Shown here piece by piece: positions 18,079 to 26,895 of a stretch of 64,000 nucleotides of DNA. The notes below the pieces were generated by a model, which did not search any database, had not been told where the DNA came from, and saw only the letters and a list, made by a program, of their open reading frames with translations. Source of the DNA: Bacillus_P idriensis_A (GTDB lineage Bacteria > Bacillota > Bacilli > Bacillales > Bacillaceae); contig NZ_JBCMYF010000024.1 in assembly GCF_050483325.1 (NCBI RefSeq), positions 1 to 64,000 of the forward strand, given 5' to 3'. The translations under genes and the position numbers were made by a program. Numbering within the stretch: position 1 is the first letter of the stretch; every line of letters begins with the position of its first letter.

Positions 18079-18183
18079 TTAGAGGAACAACAATACAATG
18101 AATCTAGTTTTACATATTTGTAACAATGGTGAAAAATATTGTGATAATTGACTTCTCATTGTCACATTTATTTTCCGGCCCAT
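18079..18183 (-). CDS. Candidate 34-residue small ORF upstream of ftsA (uncertain)
   Basis: On the minus strand AAAGGAG is followed 8 bases later by ATG (18181-18183). The frame (MGRKINVTMRSQ... FIVLLFL) stays open for 34 codons and ends 40 bases before ftsA. It has a basic N terminus and a hydrophobic C terminus. The ribosome binding site is good, but the sequence is AT-rich leader DNA and no family is recognised. It may be chance, or a leader peptide. Confidence 0.2.
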   Translation of the reverse strand: MGRKINVTMRSQLSQYFSPLLQICKTRFIVLLFL

Positions 18184-18201
18184 TATAAGGGCTCCTTTTA
18201 A

Positions 18202-18231
18202 TAAATACATACTAAAGTGAGTATTCGTCAA
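18202..18231 (-). promoter_or_regulatory. Candidate promoter for ftsAZ
   Basis: TTGACG (18226-18231) and TATTTA (18202-18207) are 18 bp apart on the minus strand in the 217-bp sbp-ftsA gap. B. subtilis has several ftsAZ promoters here, including a sigma-H one; I do not see a convincing sigma-H site. Confidence 0.3.
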
Positions 18232-18256
18232 ATCCTTGATTTTCCCTCTTAAAAAA

Positions 18257-18619
18257 TCAACTTTTTTTTAGTTTTTGGCGCGATTGAGTCCAATTGGAAA
18301 TTAATATTCGTCTAATCACAGCAATATTCTGGAACAGTCTGACTCCAAAAGCAAATATTGCTACCAAATACAAGTCTACACCAAGATGAACACCTAGAAA
18401 AGCTAAACTTGCAGCCAATATGATGTTAAAGAAGAATCCGGATACAAAAACCATCTCATCGTACATGTTTTGCAGATGAGCACGAATTCCTCCAAGTAAT
18501 GTATCCAGGGCCGCGAGTATCGCAATGGACAGATAATTCGAATATTCACCGGGAATTCGGAAATCAGTCAGCAGCCCCAATGTTATTCCTAGTATTAATC
18601 CTAAAATGGGAAGCCACAT
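18257..18619 (-). CDS. sbp: Small basic membrane protein Sbp (DUF1290)
   Basis: The product is 120 residues with about four hydrophobic segments: an N-terminal PILGLILGITLGLL, a second around YLSIAILAALDTLLGG, then two more. The tail is basic (NWTQSRQKLKKS). Sbp is conserved in the dcw cluster upstream of ftsA; its function is unknown. Its start overlaps the ylxX stop by one base (TAATG). Confidence 0.93.
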   Translation of the reverse strand: MWLPILGLILGITLGLLTDFRIPGEYSNYLSIAILAALDTLLGGIRAHLQNMYDEMVFVSGFFFNIILAASLAFLGVHLGVDLYLVAIFAFGVRLFQNIAVIRRILISNWTQSRQKLKKS

Positions 18620-19347
18620 TATGATTTCTCTCCTTCCTCAACCGGCTTCATATTCTTTATCCGGATCGCATCATCATACGGCGGTATGACAATCCGGTTC
18701 TTTGGCTTTGAAATTGCAAGCCGCAGATTGTCAATTGCAAAGGTGTCCATTGTCGTGGACCCGTTCAGGCGGCTGAACAGCTTTTCTGCGTCTTCTGAAA
18801 TGACTTTAATTTCAATTGGATATGAATTCAAACTGTACCCGTCCATTTTTGTCTGGCCATTAATATCACGGATGACAGTTGTATTCACAACTCTTCTTTC
18901 TGAAATAGCGATATGCTCGGCACCATATGAATTCAGCTCGTTCAACAATCGTTTCAGCAAATCCGGCGCAATGTTTTCAACCTCAGTCTGAGCAACTGCT
19001 GCATCAAACAGGGGTTCAATAGTAATAACTACACCCGCCCCCGTAACTTCCGTTAAGCCAGCTTCATCTTTAAGTTCCAGAAGAGTCTCTTTAAGCGTTT
19101 TTTCTGCACTTTGATTATCATCATTTTCGTATGTATCAATCAGCTCTTCGTATTTGCGGATCTCAAGCAAAAGGTTCGACTGAGTCTCTTGTTCCTGCTT
19201 GAGCGCCTCTCTCAATTGCCACATGTCACGTGTATCTCTTACTGCCGGCTCCTGAATCGATTGAAATTGAACGGCAAGCATTAAGCCAAATATCATGGTC
19301 AGCAGTGAAAAGCTGACACCCTTAAGGTTATTCTTCAAGGCAACCAC
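18619..19347 (-). CDS. ylxX: DUF881 membrane-anchored protein YlxX
   Basis: The product is 242 residues. One N-terminal membrane span (VSFSLLTMIFGLMLAVQFQS) is followed by a coiled coil (REALKQEQETQSNLLLEIRKYEEL) and an extracellular DUF881 domain with the VVITIEPL and ISERRVVNTT segments. It is a paralogue of the adjacent ylxW. The function is unknown; the cluster context suggests an envelope or division role. Confidence 0.9.
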   Translation of the reverse strand: MVALKNNLKGVSFSLLTMIFGLMLAVQFQSIQEPAVRDTRDMWQLREALKQEQETQSNLLLEIRKYEELIDTYENDDNQSAEKTLKETLLELKDEAGLTEVTGAGVVITIEPLFDAAVAQTEVENIAPDLLKRLLNELNSYGAEHIAISERRVVNTTVIRDINGQTKMDGYSLNSYPIEIKVISEDAEKLFSRLNGSTTMDTFAIDNLRLAISKPKNRIVIPPYDDAIRIKNMKPVEEGEKS

Positions 19348-19350
19348 CCA

Positions 19351-20061
19351 TCAAGATTTCTTTTCTTGCAATAAAGGATTCATCTTTATTTCGTTTTTCT
19401 TCTCAAGGGTTATTACGATATTATCGTAAGCAATCTGCTCGACAATACCGCCGGCGATATTTAAAGCCTGGTCCAATACAGCAGGTTCACCGATGGCAGA
19501 TATGACAAACGGAGCTGGGAATTGATTTCCATCCACAGTGACGACAGGACCATTACAATATATATACGAATCATGTGATAATCTTTGTCCATTGATGGCT
19601 ACGGCACTTGCGCCTGAAATAAGCAATTCATTGATTACTTTAAAAATGTGGCCTTCATGAACAATATAATTATTTACATTTTCCCCTTCTGGAATATAGG
19701 AGGAATCCTCGAGAGTCACTTCAATCCCCTCCCCTGCTACACCCAGTTCGCCTACATACATTCTGTACTTCTCGACATCTTCAACAAGATTAAAGTAAAT
19801 TTGCTTTTCATTCTTTAGATTTTCTTCAATTTCTCTTACTTTCTCCTGGCTTTTAAATAGTTCCTTTTGAAGCTCGGTATTTCTCTCCTCCTGCTTGATC
19901 AGCAGCTGTCTTGTTTCATACTCTTTGCTCCACTGTTCAGAAGATATTCCATTATTCGGACGCTGTTCTTTAGTGAGCTGATAAGAAAAAGAAACTAAAA
20001 AACCGAGAACAAGCATGATTAAAGATAGAACAACATATCTACCTCTCATCTTCATTTTCAT
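19351..20061 (-). CDS. ylxW: DUF881 membrane-anchored protein YlxW
   Basis: This DUF881 protein has one membrane span (RYVVLSLIMLVLGFLVSF), a coiled coil (RQLLIKQEERNTELQKELFK) and the extracellular DUF881 domain. It is 236 residues if started at the first of three clustered ATGs (20061, with GGAGGGG 10 bases upstream); 20055 and 20049 are alternatives. It overlaps the end of divIB by 23 bases. It resembles its neighbour YlxX, so the pair looks like an old tandem duplication. Confidence 0.88.
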   Translation of the reverse strand: MKMKMRGRYVVLSLIMLVLGFLVSFSYQLTKEQRPNNGISSEQWSKEYETRQLLIKQEERNTELQKELFKSQEKVREIEENLKNEKQIYFNLVEDVEKYRMYVGELGVAGEGIEVTLEDSSYIPEGENVNNYIVHEGHIFKVINELLISGASAVAINGQRLSHDSYIYCNGPVVTVDGNQFPAPFVISAIGEPAVLDQALNIAGGIVEQIAYDNIVITLEKKNEIKMNPLLQEKKS

Positions 20062-20878
20062 TTTGCTCTGTCCCCTCCGGCTCTGCTTCTGATGCGGCTC
20101 CTTCTTCCGCCGCTTCTTCTGCAGCTTCATCTTTCTTATTGTATGATTCAAAATAGGTTCCAACTTCCATATGAATGATGCCTTTGGAGTTTGGAGCAAG
20201 CTTGCTGACAATGGCTGGATAATCAATCATTTTTTTTGAGAAGCTGCGGACTGAAGCCTGCACTTCAAATCCGTCATTCATGTATAGCGTAATATGCCAG
20301 GGATCCGTTTTTTCAGGTGTATGGTAGATTTCAGAAATCGCATTCTTTACACTATCAGGAAGACTCATTAGTTCCATAGCCATTTCTTCGATTTCCTCAG
20401 CCTCGTTCCAATTAATCAGAAGCGGCGCATCGTCTGGAAATGTTCCTTCAACAGGGGCAAGTGTTTTGCCATTTTCAAGGATGGGAGAGTATTGATCGCC
20501 TTTCACGATATAGGCCACTTTGTGATATTCTTCAACCACAATCGTCACCTTATTCGGCAGCTGCTTGTCCAGTTTCACATTTTGAATCTGTTCAAAATCG
20601 GAAAGGGCACTATTTACTTCCTTTTCATTGATGCTCCAAAAGCCTGATTTTTCCGTAATTCCACTCATATTTATTATTTCTTCATCTGATACTGTCTTAT
20701 TTCCGGCAACATCTATGGAAGATACTTTGCTTAGCGGAGATTGAAAGTAGATCACCAATAATATGAGGATGAAAAAGACGGATAAAAATAAAATTAACCT
20801 GCGGTTGGATTTTTGTTTGCGATGCTCCTTGAGCTTTGGTACACGATCTTCAAGCGAAACGACTTTGCCTTTTTCCAA
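20039..20878 (-). CDS. divIB: Cell division protein DivIB (FtsQ homologue)
   Basis: DivIB is a bitopic divisome protein that works with FtsL and DivIC. It has a basic cytosolic N terminus, one membrane span (RRLILFLSVFFILILLVIYF), a POTRA domain (VSSIDVAGNKTVSDEEIINM), then the beta domain and an acidic, low-complexity tail (AAEEAAEEG, NENEDER). TTG at 20878 aligns with the family start (EKGKVVSLEDRVPKLKE) and follows AGGGGTGAT. ATG at 20896 is the alternative. It gives 279 residues. Confidence 0.92.
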   Translation of the reverse strand: MEKGKVVSLEDRVPKLKEHRKQKSNRRLILFLSVFFILILLVIYFQSPLSKVSSIDVAGNKTVSDEEIINMSGITEKSGFWSINEKEVNSALSDFEQIQNVKLDKQLPNKVTIVVEEYHKVAYIVKGDQYSPILENGKTLAPVEGTFPDDAPLLINWNEAEEIEEMAMELMSLPDSVKNAISEIYHTPEKTDPWHITLYMNDGFEVQASVRSFSKKMIDYPAIVSKLAPNSKGIIHMEVGTYFESYNKKDEAAEEAAEEGAASEAEPEGTEQNENEDER

Positions 20879-20941
20879 CTTGTAATCACCCCTCATCCCG
20901 AAACGCATTCGGGGGCGTAAAATCATCTTTAAAAGAGAAAC

Positions 20942-20964
20942 AAACGGCATATCGTATGCCGTTT
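20942..20964. terminator. Perfect hairpin between murB and divIB
   Basis: AAACGGCATA and TATGCCGTTT form a perfect 10-bp stem with a 3-base loop. The minus-strand tail is GTTTCTCTTTT, a poor U-run. It may be a leaky terminator or a processing stem between murB and divIB. Confidence 0.5.
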
Positions 20965-21026
20965 AGCAACTGTTCCTTTAATAAAGATAGTATACCACAA
21001 TAAAAGGAAAAAGAGATAAGCATTCT

Positions 21027-21938
21027 CTACTCATTTACACCGACAATTTCAACTTCTGTTTCCATTTTGACAGCATGTTTTTCATAAATTGTTTTTTTAA
21101 CAAAATCAATTAAATCAAGAACATCTTTAGCTGTCGCATTGCCTGTATTCACAATAAAATTCCCGTGAAGGTCCGAAATTTTCGCTCCGCCGATCTGATA
21201 TCCCTTTAGGCCTGATTCCTGAATCAGCTGGCCGGCATAATGCGGCAGGGGATTTCTAAAAACGCTGCCGCAGTTTGGATGATCCCAAGGCTGGGTTTCT
21301 CTGCGGTAATCTTTATTTTTCTGAAGCTCCGCCACAATTTCTTCCCGATTGCCTTTTTCAAGTTTCAGAACCGCTTCAAGACAAATGCCAGGACGCTTCT
21401 TCTGAAGCAGGGAAGTACGGTATGAAAACTCTAATTCTTCCGCAGTCAGCCATTCCATTGTTCCATCTTCAAACAGAATATGTGCCTTAACAAGAATTTT
21501 AGACATATCAGAACCGTGAGCACCCGCGTTCATGTAAACAGCTCCGCCAACAGATCCGGGAATGCCTCCTGCAAACTGAAGCCCTGAAAGTCCTTGTTTA
21601 CTGATGACAGTCGTTAATTTAATAAGAGAGTAGCCTCCGCCCGCTGTAATGGTATCTCCATCCACTTCAAGATGATCGAGCCCTTTACCTAGTTTAATTA
21701 CAACACCATTAATGCCAGCATCCCCGACAAGCAGGTTTGATCCCCTGCCAATCGCTCTCCAGGGAACTCCGCCTTCTGTCACGATCTCCATTGTTTTTTT
21801 CAAATTTTCAATAGATTTCGGCTCCACAAAAATCTCTGCTGGCCCTCCGATTTTAATCGTCGTATGCTTTGCCAGCGGTTCATTTTGAACAACTTTCCCA
21901 ACTTCTGCTTCTTGTAATTTCATTAGTATCTGTTCCAT
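21027..21938 (-). CDS. murB: UDP-N-acetylmuramate dehydrogenase
   Basis: MurB reduces UDP-GlcNAc-enolpyruvate to UDP-MurNAc with FAD and NADPH, the second committed step of peptidoglycan synthesis. The product is 303 residues, the type lacking the extra Tyr loop of E. coli MurB. FAD-binding motifs are visible: KHTTIKIGGPAEIFV, GRGSNLLVGD and GIPGSVGGAVYMNAGAHG. The catalytic region is NCGSVFRNP and HGNFIVN. It lies between murG and divIB as in B. subtilis. Confidence 0.98.
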   Translation of the reverse strand: MEQILMKLQEAEVGKVVQNEPLAKHTTIKIGGPAEIFVEPKSIENLKKTMEIVTEGGVPWRAIGRGSNLLVGDAGINGVVIKLGKGLDHLEVDGDTITAGGGYSLIKLTTVISKQGLSGLQFAGGIPGSVGGAVYMNAGAHGSDMSKILVKAHILFEDGTMEWLTAEELEFSYRTSLLQKKRPGICLEAVLKLEKGNREEIVAELQKNKDYRRETQPWDHPNCGSVFRNPLPHYAGQLIQESGLKGYQIGGAKISDLHGNFIVNTGNATAKDVLDLIDFVKKTIYEKHAVKMETEVEIVGVNE

Positions 21939-22106
21939 GACAGCCTCCTAAAATAGATTGTTCTTTTGTGTATGACATTGAAGAAGGCTCATAGGATTTA
22001 GCGTACGATAGGCACAAATAATCTGTTACCCTCTTCTGTTATGTTATAAACCCCTATGACTTCAATCTTTTTAAAATTTTATGTCAGCATTAAGATAAAA
22101 GCTTAT

Positions 22107-23192
22107 TTATTTTTCAGCAAGAACCTGTATTTCTTTATATAACTTTGAAGCAGCATCTGGAATGCCCAGCTGTTTAGATGCTGCTGCCATTTTTTGAAGA
22201 TTATCAGCATTAAGCAATATTGCATCCATCTCTTTTATTAATACAGCACTTGAGAGGTCTTTTTCAAGAATTAAAGCCGCTGCATCATGATCACTTAAAG
22301 CACGTGCATTTTTTTCCTGGTGATTTGCCGTAACGTAAGGACTTGGAATCAAGATGCTTGGAAGTCCAAGCGCCGTTATCTCGGCCATTGTAGTTGCACC
22401 TGACCTGGCAACAATTAAATCAATTCCTTTTAAGACTTCAGGCATGTTATGTATGAAAGGCTTGATTACAACATTATGGGGGACATTCTTAACTTGATCC
22501 ATAACGTGATCATAATGAACTTCACCGGTTACATAGATAACTTGATAATTTTTATTTTTCATTTCATCAAGCATGCCAATCACTGCATCATTGATAGGTT
22601 TTGCCCCTCTGCTTCCTCCCATAATCAGAACTGTTTTTTTATCGGTCATAAGAGCAGGGTCCTTATAGTGCTTTACGTCATCCGTTGCCACCTCAGACGC
22701 TCTTGGATTACCTGTCAGCACTGTTTTTTCAGGAGGAAAATAGCTTCTTGCCTCTTCAAAACAAATCGCAACCTTATCTACATACCGTGCTAAGAATTTA
22801 TTCGTTACTCCCGGCAGACTGTTTTGTTCATGGATGATTGCGGGAACATTCAGTTTAGAAGCGGCATAAACAACAGGTCCGCATACATAGCCGCCAGTGC
22901 CGATTACGACATCAGGCTTAAATTCTTTTATGTATTTTTTGCTGTCGCTTACGCCTTTGAAAAAACGGATAATTGTCTTTGCATTATCAAGGGAGATCTT
23001 TCTTTTAAAACCGGAAATTTTAATTGAGCGAAAAGCTACTCCTGCTTTTGGAACAATTTTAGACTCCAGGCCATTATCAGTGCCGACATACAAAAATTCC
23101 GCGTTTGGATTCTTTCTTTTTATTTCATTTATTAAAGCAAGAGCAGGATAAATATGCCCGCCTGTCCCGCCGCCGCTTACCAAAATTTTCAT
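22107..23192 (-). CDS. murG: UDP-GlcNAc:undecaprenyl-PP-MurNAc-pentapeptide GlcNAc transferase
   Basis: MurG converts lipid I to lipid II at the inner membrane face. The product is 361 residues and a GT28 family member. The N-terminal glycine loop VSGGGTGGHIYPALAL, IHEQNSLPGVTNK, and the nucleotide-binding VLIMGGSRGAKPIND and ARSGATTMAEI segments are intact. ATG at 23192 has GGAGG at good spacing; the frame to 23270 extends through the spoVE terminator and is not real. Confidence 0.98.
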   Translation of the reverse strand: MKILVSGGGTGGHIYPALALINEIKRKNPNAEFLYVGTDNGLESKIVPKAGVAFRSIKISGFKRKISLDNAKTIIRFFKGVSDSKKYIKEFKPDVVIGTGGYVCGPVVYAASKLNVPAIIHEQNSLPGVTNKFLARYVDKVAICFEEARSYFPPEKTVLTGNPRASEVATDDVKHYKDPALMTDKKTVLIMGGSRGAKPINDAVIGMLDEMKNKNYQVIYVTGEVHYDHVMDQVKNVPHNVVIKPFIHNMPEVLKGIDLIVARSGATTMAEITALGLPSILIPSPYVTANHQEKNARALSDHDAAALILEKDLSSAVLIKEMDAILLNADNLQKMAAASKQLGIPDAASKLYKEIQVLAEK

Positions 23193-23243
23193 ATGTATCC
23201 TCCAGTAATTAGAAACATTTTCAAAAATATTCAATTTTAGCTT

Positions 23244-23276
23244 AAAAAAATGATAAACCCTGTTTTTCAACAGGGT
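23244..23276 (-). terminator. Intrinsic terminator of spoVE
   Basis: An 8-bp stem (ACCCTGTT / AACAGGGT) with a tetraloop is followed by TTATCATTTTTTT on the minus strand. Confidence 0.8.
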
Positions 23277-23300
23277 CTATTTCAACTATAGAATGCATAT

Positions 23301-24401
23301 TCAGTATCTTGCATATCTGCTAATATTCAAAAGAACACCAACCGCCATCAGCATGAGCGTCAATGAAGATCCGCCGTAGCTGAGAAATGGCAGTGTAATA
23401 CCCGTCACAGGCATAAGTCCCGTTACTACTCCAATATTAATCATAACTTGAATGGCAACCATTGTGATAATGCCAATTGCCAGAAATGAACCGTACAGAT
23501 CAGGGGCGCCTAGGGCAATTCTTACACCACGCCACAATAACAGGCCAAACAGCAAAATGATCAGAGAGCCCCCGATGAAGCCCAGCTCCTCTGCGAGGAT
23601 TGCAAAGATAAAATCTGTTTGCGGCTCTGGCAGGTAAAAGAATTTTTGTCTGCTTTGTCCAAGGCCAAGACCAAATAGTCCGCCTGGCCCAATTGCATAC
23701 AGGGATTGAATGATTTGAAATCCGCTGCCCAAGGGATCTTCCCATGGATTTAAAAACGATGTAATCCGCTTAATCCTATAGGGAGCTGATAGCACTAATC
23801 CTACGAATCCAGCAGCTCCAAGCAAACCAAGCAAACCAAAATGGGTAATTCTCGCACCGGCAACAAAGATCATTACGATACAAGTCCCGACCATAACAGT
23901 TCCTGTTCCAAGATCAGGCTGAAGCATAATTAATGCAAATGCGGTAAACACAAAGCCAAGTGAGGGAAAAAGACCTTTTTTAAATGAAGTTATTTTTTTT
24001 TGATTTTCAGACAGAAATTTTGCCAAAAAAGCTATCATGGCAAGCTTCATGAACTCAGAAGGCTGAATGGAAAAGGCTCCGACTCCAATCCAGCTGCGGG
24101 AACCATTCCTCTCCATTCCAATGCCTGGAACTAAAACGGCAAGAAGCAGCACAAAACAAATAATAATCAGCATTTTTGCCCAGGTTCTCCACGTCCAGTA
24201 ATCAACATTCATTAAAAAAAACATGGCGATTACACCTACACCCGCAAAAAGCAGCTGCCTCTTTGCAAAGAAAAATGAATCCTCAAATTTATAAGTTGCC
24301 CACACTGCGCTTGCACTGTATACCATGATCAGTCCAATCGTCAGCAGCAGCAAGGTAATGATGACTAGAATGAAATCTGGTGCAGATCTTTTTGCCGTCA
24401 A
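23301..24401 (-). CDS. spoVE: Sporulation SEDS glycosyltransferase SpoVE
   Basis: SpoVE is a SEDS-family lipid II polymerase for spore cortex that works with SpoVD. It has ten predicted membrane spans and is 366 residues, the same as B. subtilis. Family blocks include NGSRSWIGVGAFSIQPSEFM, QPDLGTGTVM, FFYLPEPQTDFIFAI and PFLSYGGSSLTLML. TTG at 24401 (reading LTAKRSAPDF) is preceded by GGGGTG and matches the family start. ATG-like codons further upstream lack support. Confidence 0.95.
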   Translation of the reverse strand: MTAKRSAPDFILVIITLLLLTIGLIMVYSASAVWATYKFEDSFFFAKRQLLFAGVGVIAMFFLMNVDYWTWRTWAKMLIIICFVLLLAVLVPGIGMERNGSRSWIGVGAFSIQPSEFMKLAMIAFLAKFLSENQKKITSFKKGLFPSLGFVFTAFALIMLQPDLGTGTVMVGTCIVMIFVAGARITHFGLLGLLGAAGFVGLVLSAPYRIKRITSFLNPWEDPLGSGFQIIQSLYAIGPGGLFGLGLGQSRQKFFYLPEPQTDFIFAILAEELGFIGGSLIILLFGLLLWRGVRIALGAPDLYGSFLAIGIITMVAIQVMINIGVVTGLMPVTGITLPFLSYGGSSLTLMLMAVGVLLNISRYARY

Positions 24402-24464
24402 CGCCGAACACCCCAATATTATGGAATTAGGGCTCAAGCTTGTGGCAATGCGTGTACGAGCCCT

Positions 24465-25814
24465 TTACTTTAGCTTATGCACGGCGTTCTCAAACATGTC
24501 TCCTCTTTGTTCAAATGTTTTATATTGATCCCAGCTAGCGCACGCAGGGGATAAGAGAACGATGTCACCATCTTGAGATAAGTCAAACGCCGCATTAGCC
24601 GCTTGTTCAACATTATCGACACGTTTGATCACTTCTATTCCAGCATCTCCTGCTATTCTCTCAAGTTTTGGCGCTGTCTGTCCGAATGTGATGATGGCCT
24701 TCACATTGCTGAGAAATGGAATAAGCTCATCAAATTCGTTTCCGCGATCCAGGCCGCCTGCTAGCAGAAGTGTCGGCGCATCAAATGCCTGCAGCGCTTT
24801 AGATGTTGCCAATATGTTGGTAGCTTTAGAATCGTTATAATATTTCACTCCGTCAATCGTGCTGATAAACTGCAGACGGTGTTTAACACCTTTAAAAGAA
24901 GTCAGGACTTGTTGTATGGCGCCAGTTGAAGCTCCATATAGTTTAACCACACAGATTGCAGCAAGGATATTCTCAAGATTATGCTTGCCCGGCAGGACAA
25001 TATCTTTTATTTCAATAATCTGCTCGTCGTTATACCAAAGCGCTCCATTACTCATATAAGCGCCTTTTTCAAGTTTCTCGGAAACGGAAAAATACACGAT
25101 TTGACCTTTTGATTTTTCTGCTGCCCGGCGCACATCGCGATCATCATAATTCACGACAGAATAATCATCAGTCTGCTGATTTTCATAGATTTTCGCTTTT
25201 GCAAGGGCATATTCTTCTCTAGTGCCATGATAATCCAGGTGGGCATCAAATAGATTCAGCAGCAGCGCTATTTTCGGTCTGAATTTGATTGTTCCCATGA
25301 GCTGAAAAGAAGACAGCTCAGTCACAATGACATTTTCTTCCGCAGCATGTTCAGCAACCTCACACGCCACTGTGCCGATGTTGCCGGCAATCAGTGACTT
25401 CTTTTGATCAGCTGTGAGCATTTCGTGTATAAGAGTAGTCGTGGTTGTTTTCCCATTTGAACCCGTTATTCCGATCATATCGGCTTCCGAGATTAAATAA
25501 GCGAGCTCCACTTCTGTGACAATCGGAATCTCCCGCTCCAAAGCAGCTGCCAGCAGCGGATTGGAATAAGGAATGCCTGGGTTTTTAACAATGTATTCTG
25601 TTTGATCGAGAAGCTCTATCGGATGACTTCCGCATATGACCTTCAGCCCTGCAGCCTGCAGTTCCTGTGCAGACTCGTTTTCTTCGAATGGCTTCATATC
25701 ATTGACTGTTACTTCCGCGCCGAGTTTATGTAAGAGCTTTGCAGCAGCTAAACCGCTTTTTGCAAGCCCCAATACAAGTACTTGTTTATGAGTAAAATCT
25801 TGAATATTTTTCAT
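24465..25814 (-). CDS. murD: UDP-MurNAc-L-alanine:D-glutamate ligase
   Basis: MurD adds D-Glu to UDP-MurNAc-L-Ala using ATP. It is 449 residues. The Rossmann-like N-domain (VLVLGLAKSGLAAAKLL), the P-loop GITGSNGKTTTTTLI (about residue 115), NLFDAHLDYHGT, and the C-domain HRLQFISTIDGVKYYNDSKATN are all present. Its start lies one base from the mraY stop. Confidence 0.98.
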   Translation of the reverse strand: MKNIQDFTHKQVLVLGLAKSGLAAAKLLHKLGAEVTVNDMKPFEENESAQELQAAGLKVICGSHPIELLDQTEYIVKNPGIPYSNPLLAAALEREIPIVTEVELAYLISEADMIGITGSNGKTTTTTLIHEMLTADQKKSLIAGNIGTVACEVAEHAAEENVIVTELSSFQLMGTIKFRPKIALLLNLFDAHLDYHGTREEYALAKAKIYENQQTDDYSVVNYDDRDVRRAAEKSKGQIVYFSVSEKLEKGAYMSNGALWYNDEQIIEIKDIVLPGKHNLENILAAICVVKLYGASTGAIQQVLTSFKGVKHRLQFISTIDGVKYYNDSKATNILATSKALQAFDAPTLLLAGGLDRGNEFDELIPFLSNVKAIITFGQTAPKLERIAGDAGIEVIKRVDNVEQAANAAFDLSQDGDIVLLSPACASWDQYKTFEQRGDMFENAVHKLK

Positions 25815-25815
25815 C

Positions 25816-26790
25816 TTATAACCACACCTCTATATAGATTCCCAGAATGGCGAACACAAGTCCCACAGACCAGAATGTTACGACAACTCTCCATTCTGAC
25901 CAGCCGGTTAATTCATAGTGGTGATGAAGCGGGCTCATCTTAAACACCCGTTTCCCAGTTGTTTTAAAAGAAATAACCTGAATAATAACAGACAGAGTTT
26001 CGATGACGAAAACTCCTCCGATTAAAACAAGAAGGATTTCAAGCTTGGTTAAAATTGCAATCGTAACAATAGCTCCTCCGAGTGCAAGTGATCCTGTGTC
26101 ACCCATGAATACTTTAGCCGGATGTGCATTAAAGACAAGAAAACCAAGAACCGCTCCTACAACCGCAACTGAAAAAATAGCCACATCATATTGAGATTGA
26201 TTCCAGGCTAGAACAGCAAATGCACCAAATGCAACGGCTGCGGTACCTGAGAGCAGGCCGTCAAGTCCATCTGTTAAGTTAACAGCATTAGATCCGCCGA
26301 CAAGCATGAAGATGATCAGAATCACATATGCCCAGCCTAAATCAAATCCAAATTCAGTGCCTGGAATGCGGATTTCTGAAGAAAACCCATATTGTTTAAA
26401 AACAATATAGAAAATGACAGCAATGATAATCTGGCCAATCAGTTTCTGCTTTGATGTAAGACCAAGATTGCGCTTCATCACAACCTTAATAAAATCATCC
26501 AGAAAACCGAGGAGACCGTATCCGAACATAACGAATAACAGCAAATACATTTCCACACTCGGTTCTGCAAATTTGTAGCTCATGACAAGCGTTGTCACAA
26601 TGACAGACAGAATAATCATGATCCCGCCCATCGTTGGGGTTCCTGATTTTTTCTGATGGGATTTCGGCCCTTCATCCCGAATGCTTTGTCCGAACTTAAG
26701 TCTTCTTAAAAATGGAATAAAGATGGGAGATATCAGAACGCTGATTAAAAAACCCATAATAATTGTAAATAAAATAATTTGTTCTAGCAT
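25816..26790 (-). CDS. mraY: Phospho-MurNAc-pentapeptide translocase
   Basis: MraY transfers phospho-MurNAc-pentapeptide to undecaprenyl phosphate, making lipid I. It has ten membrane spans and 324 residues. Motifs are KKSGTPTMGG near the N terminus, FLDDFIKV (the DDF catalytic motif), NAVNLTDGLDGL and the HHHYELTGWSEW loop. ATG at 26790 follows GGAGG; the longer frame to 26847 is unsupported. Confidence 0.98.
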   Translation of the reverse strand: MLEQIILFTIIMGFLISVLISPIFIPFLRRLKFGQSIRDEGPKSHQKKSGTPTMGGIMIILSVIVTTLVMSYKFAEPSVEMYLLLFVMFGYGLLGFLDDFIKVVMKRNLGLTSKQKLIGQIIIAVIFYIVFKQYGFSSEIRIPGTEFGFDLGWAYVILIIFMLVGGSNAVNLTDGLDGLLSGTAAVAFGAFAVLAWNQSQYDVAIFSVAVVGAVLGFLVFNAHPAKVFMGDTGSLALGGAIVTIAILTKLEILLVLIGGVFVIETLSVIIQVISFKTTGKRVFKMSPLHHHYELTGWSEWRVVVTFWSVGLVFAILGIYIEVWL

Positions 26791-26895
26791 GTTTAGATCC
26801 TCCCTGAATAACTGCGTGATGACCGTTTCTATTGACGGATTCATCATAACTGCTTGCTTGTGAATCTCTTAAATTCATGTGCTGCGGCGAATTGA

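Noticed and set aside
18202..18260. Sigma-H promoter for ftsAZ
   Set aside because: AAGGATTT is a good -35 match, but no GAAT lies at the required distance.
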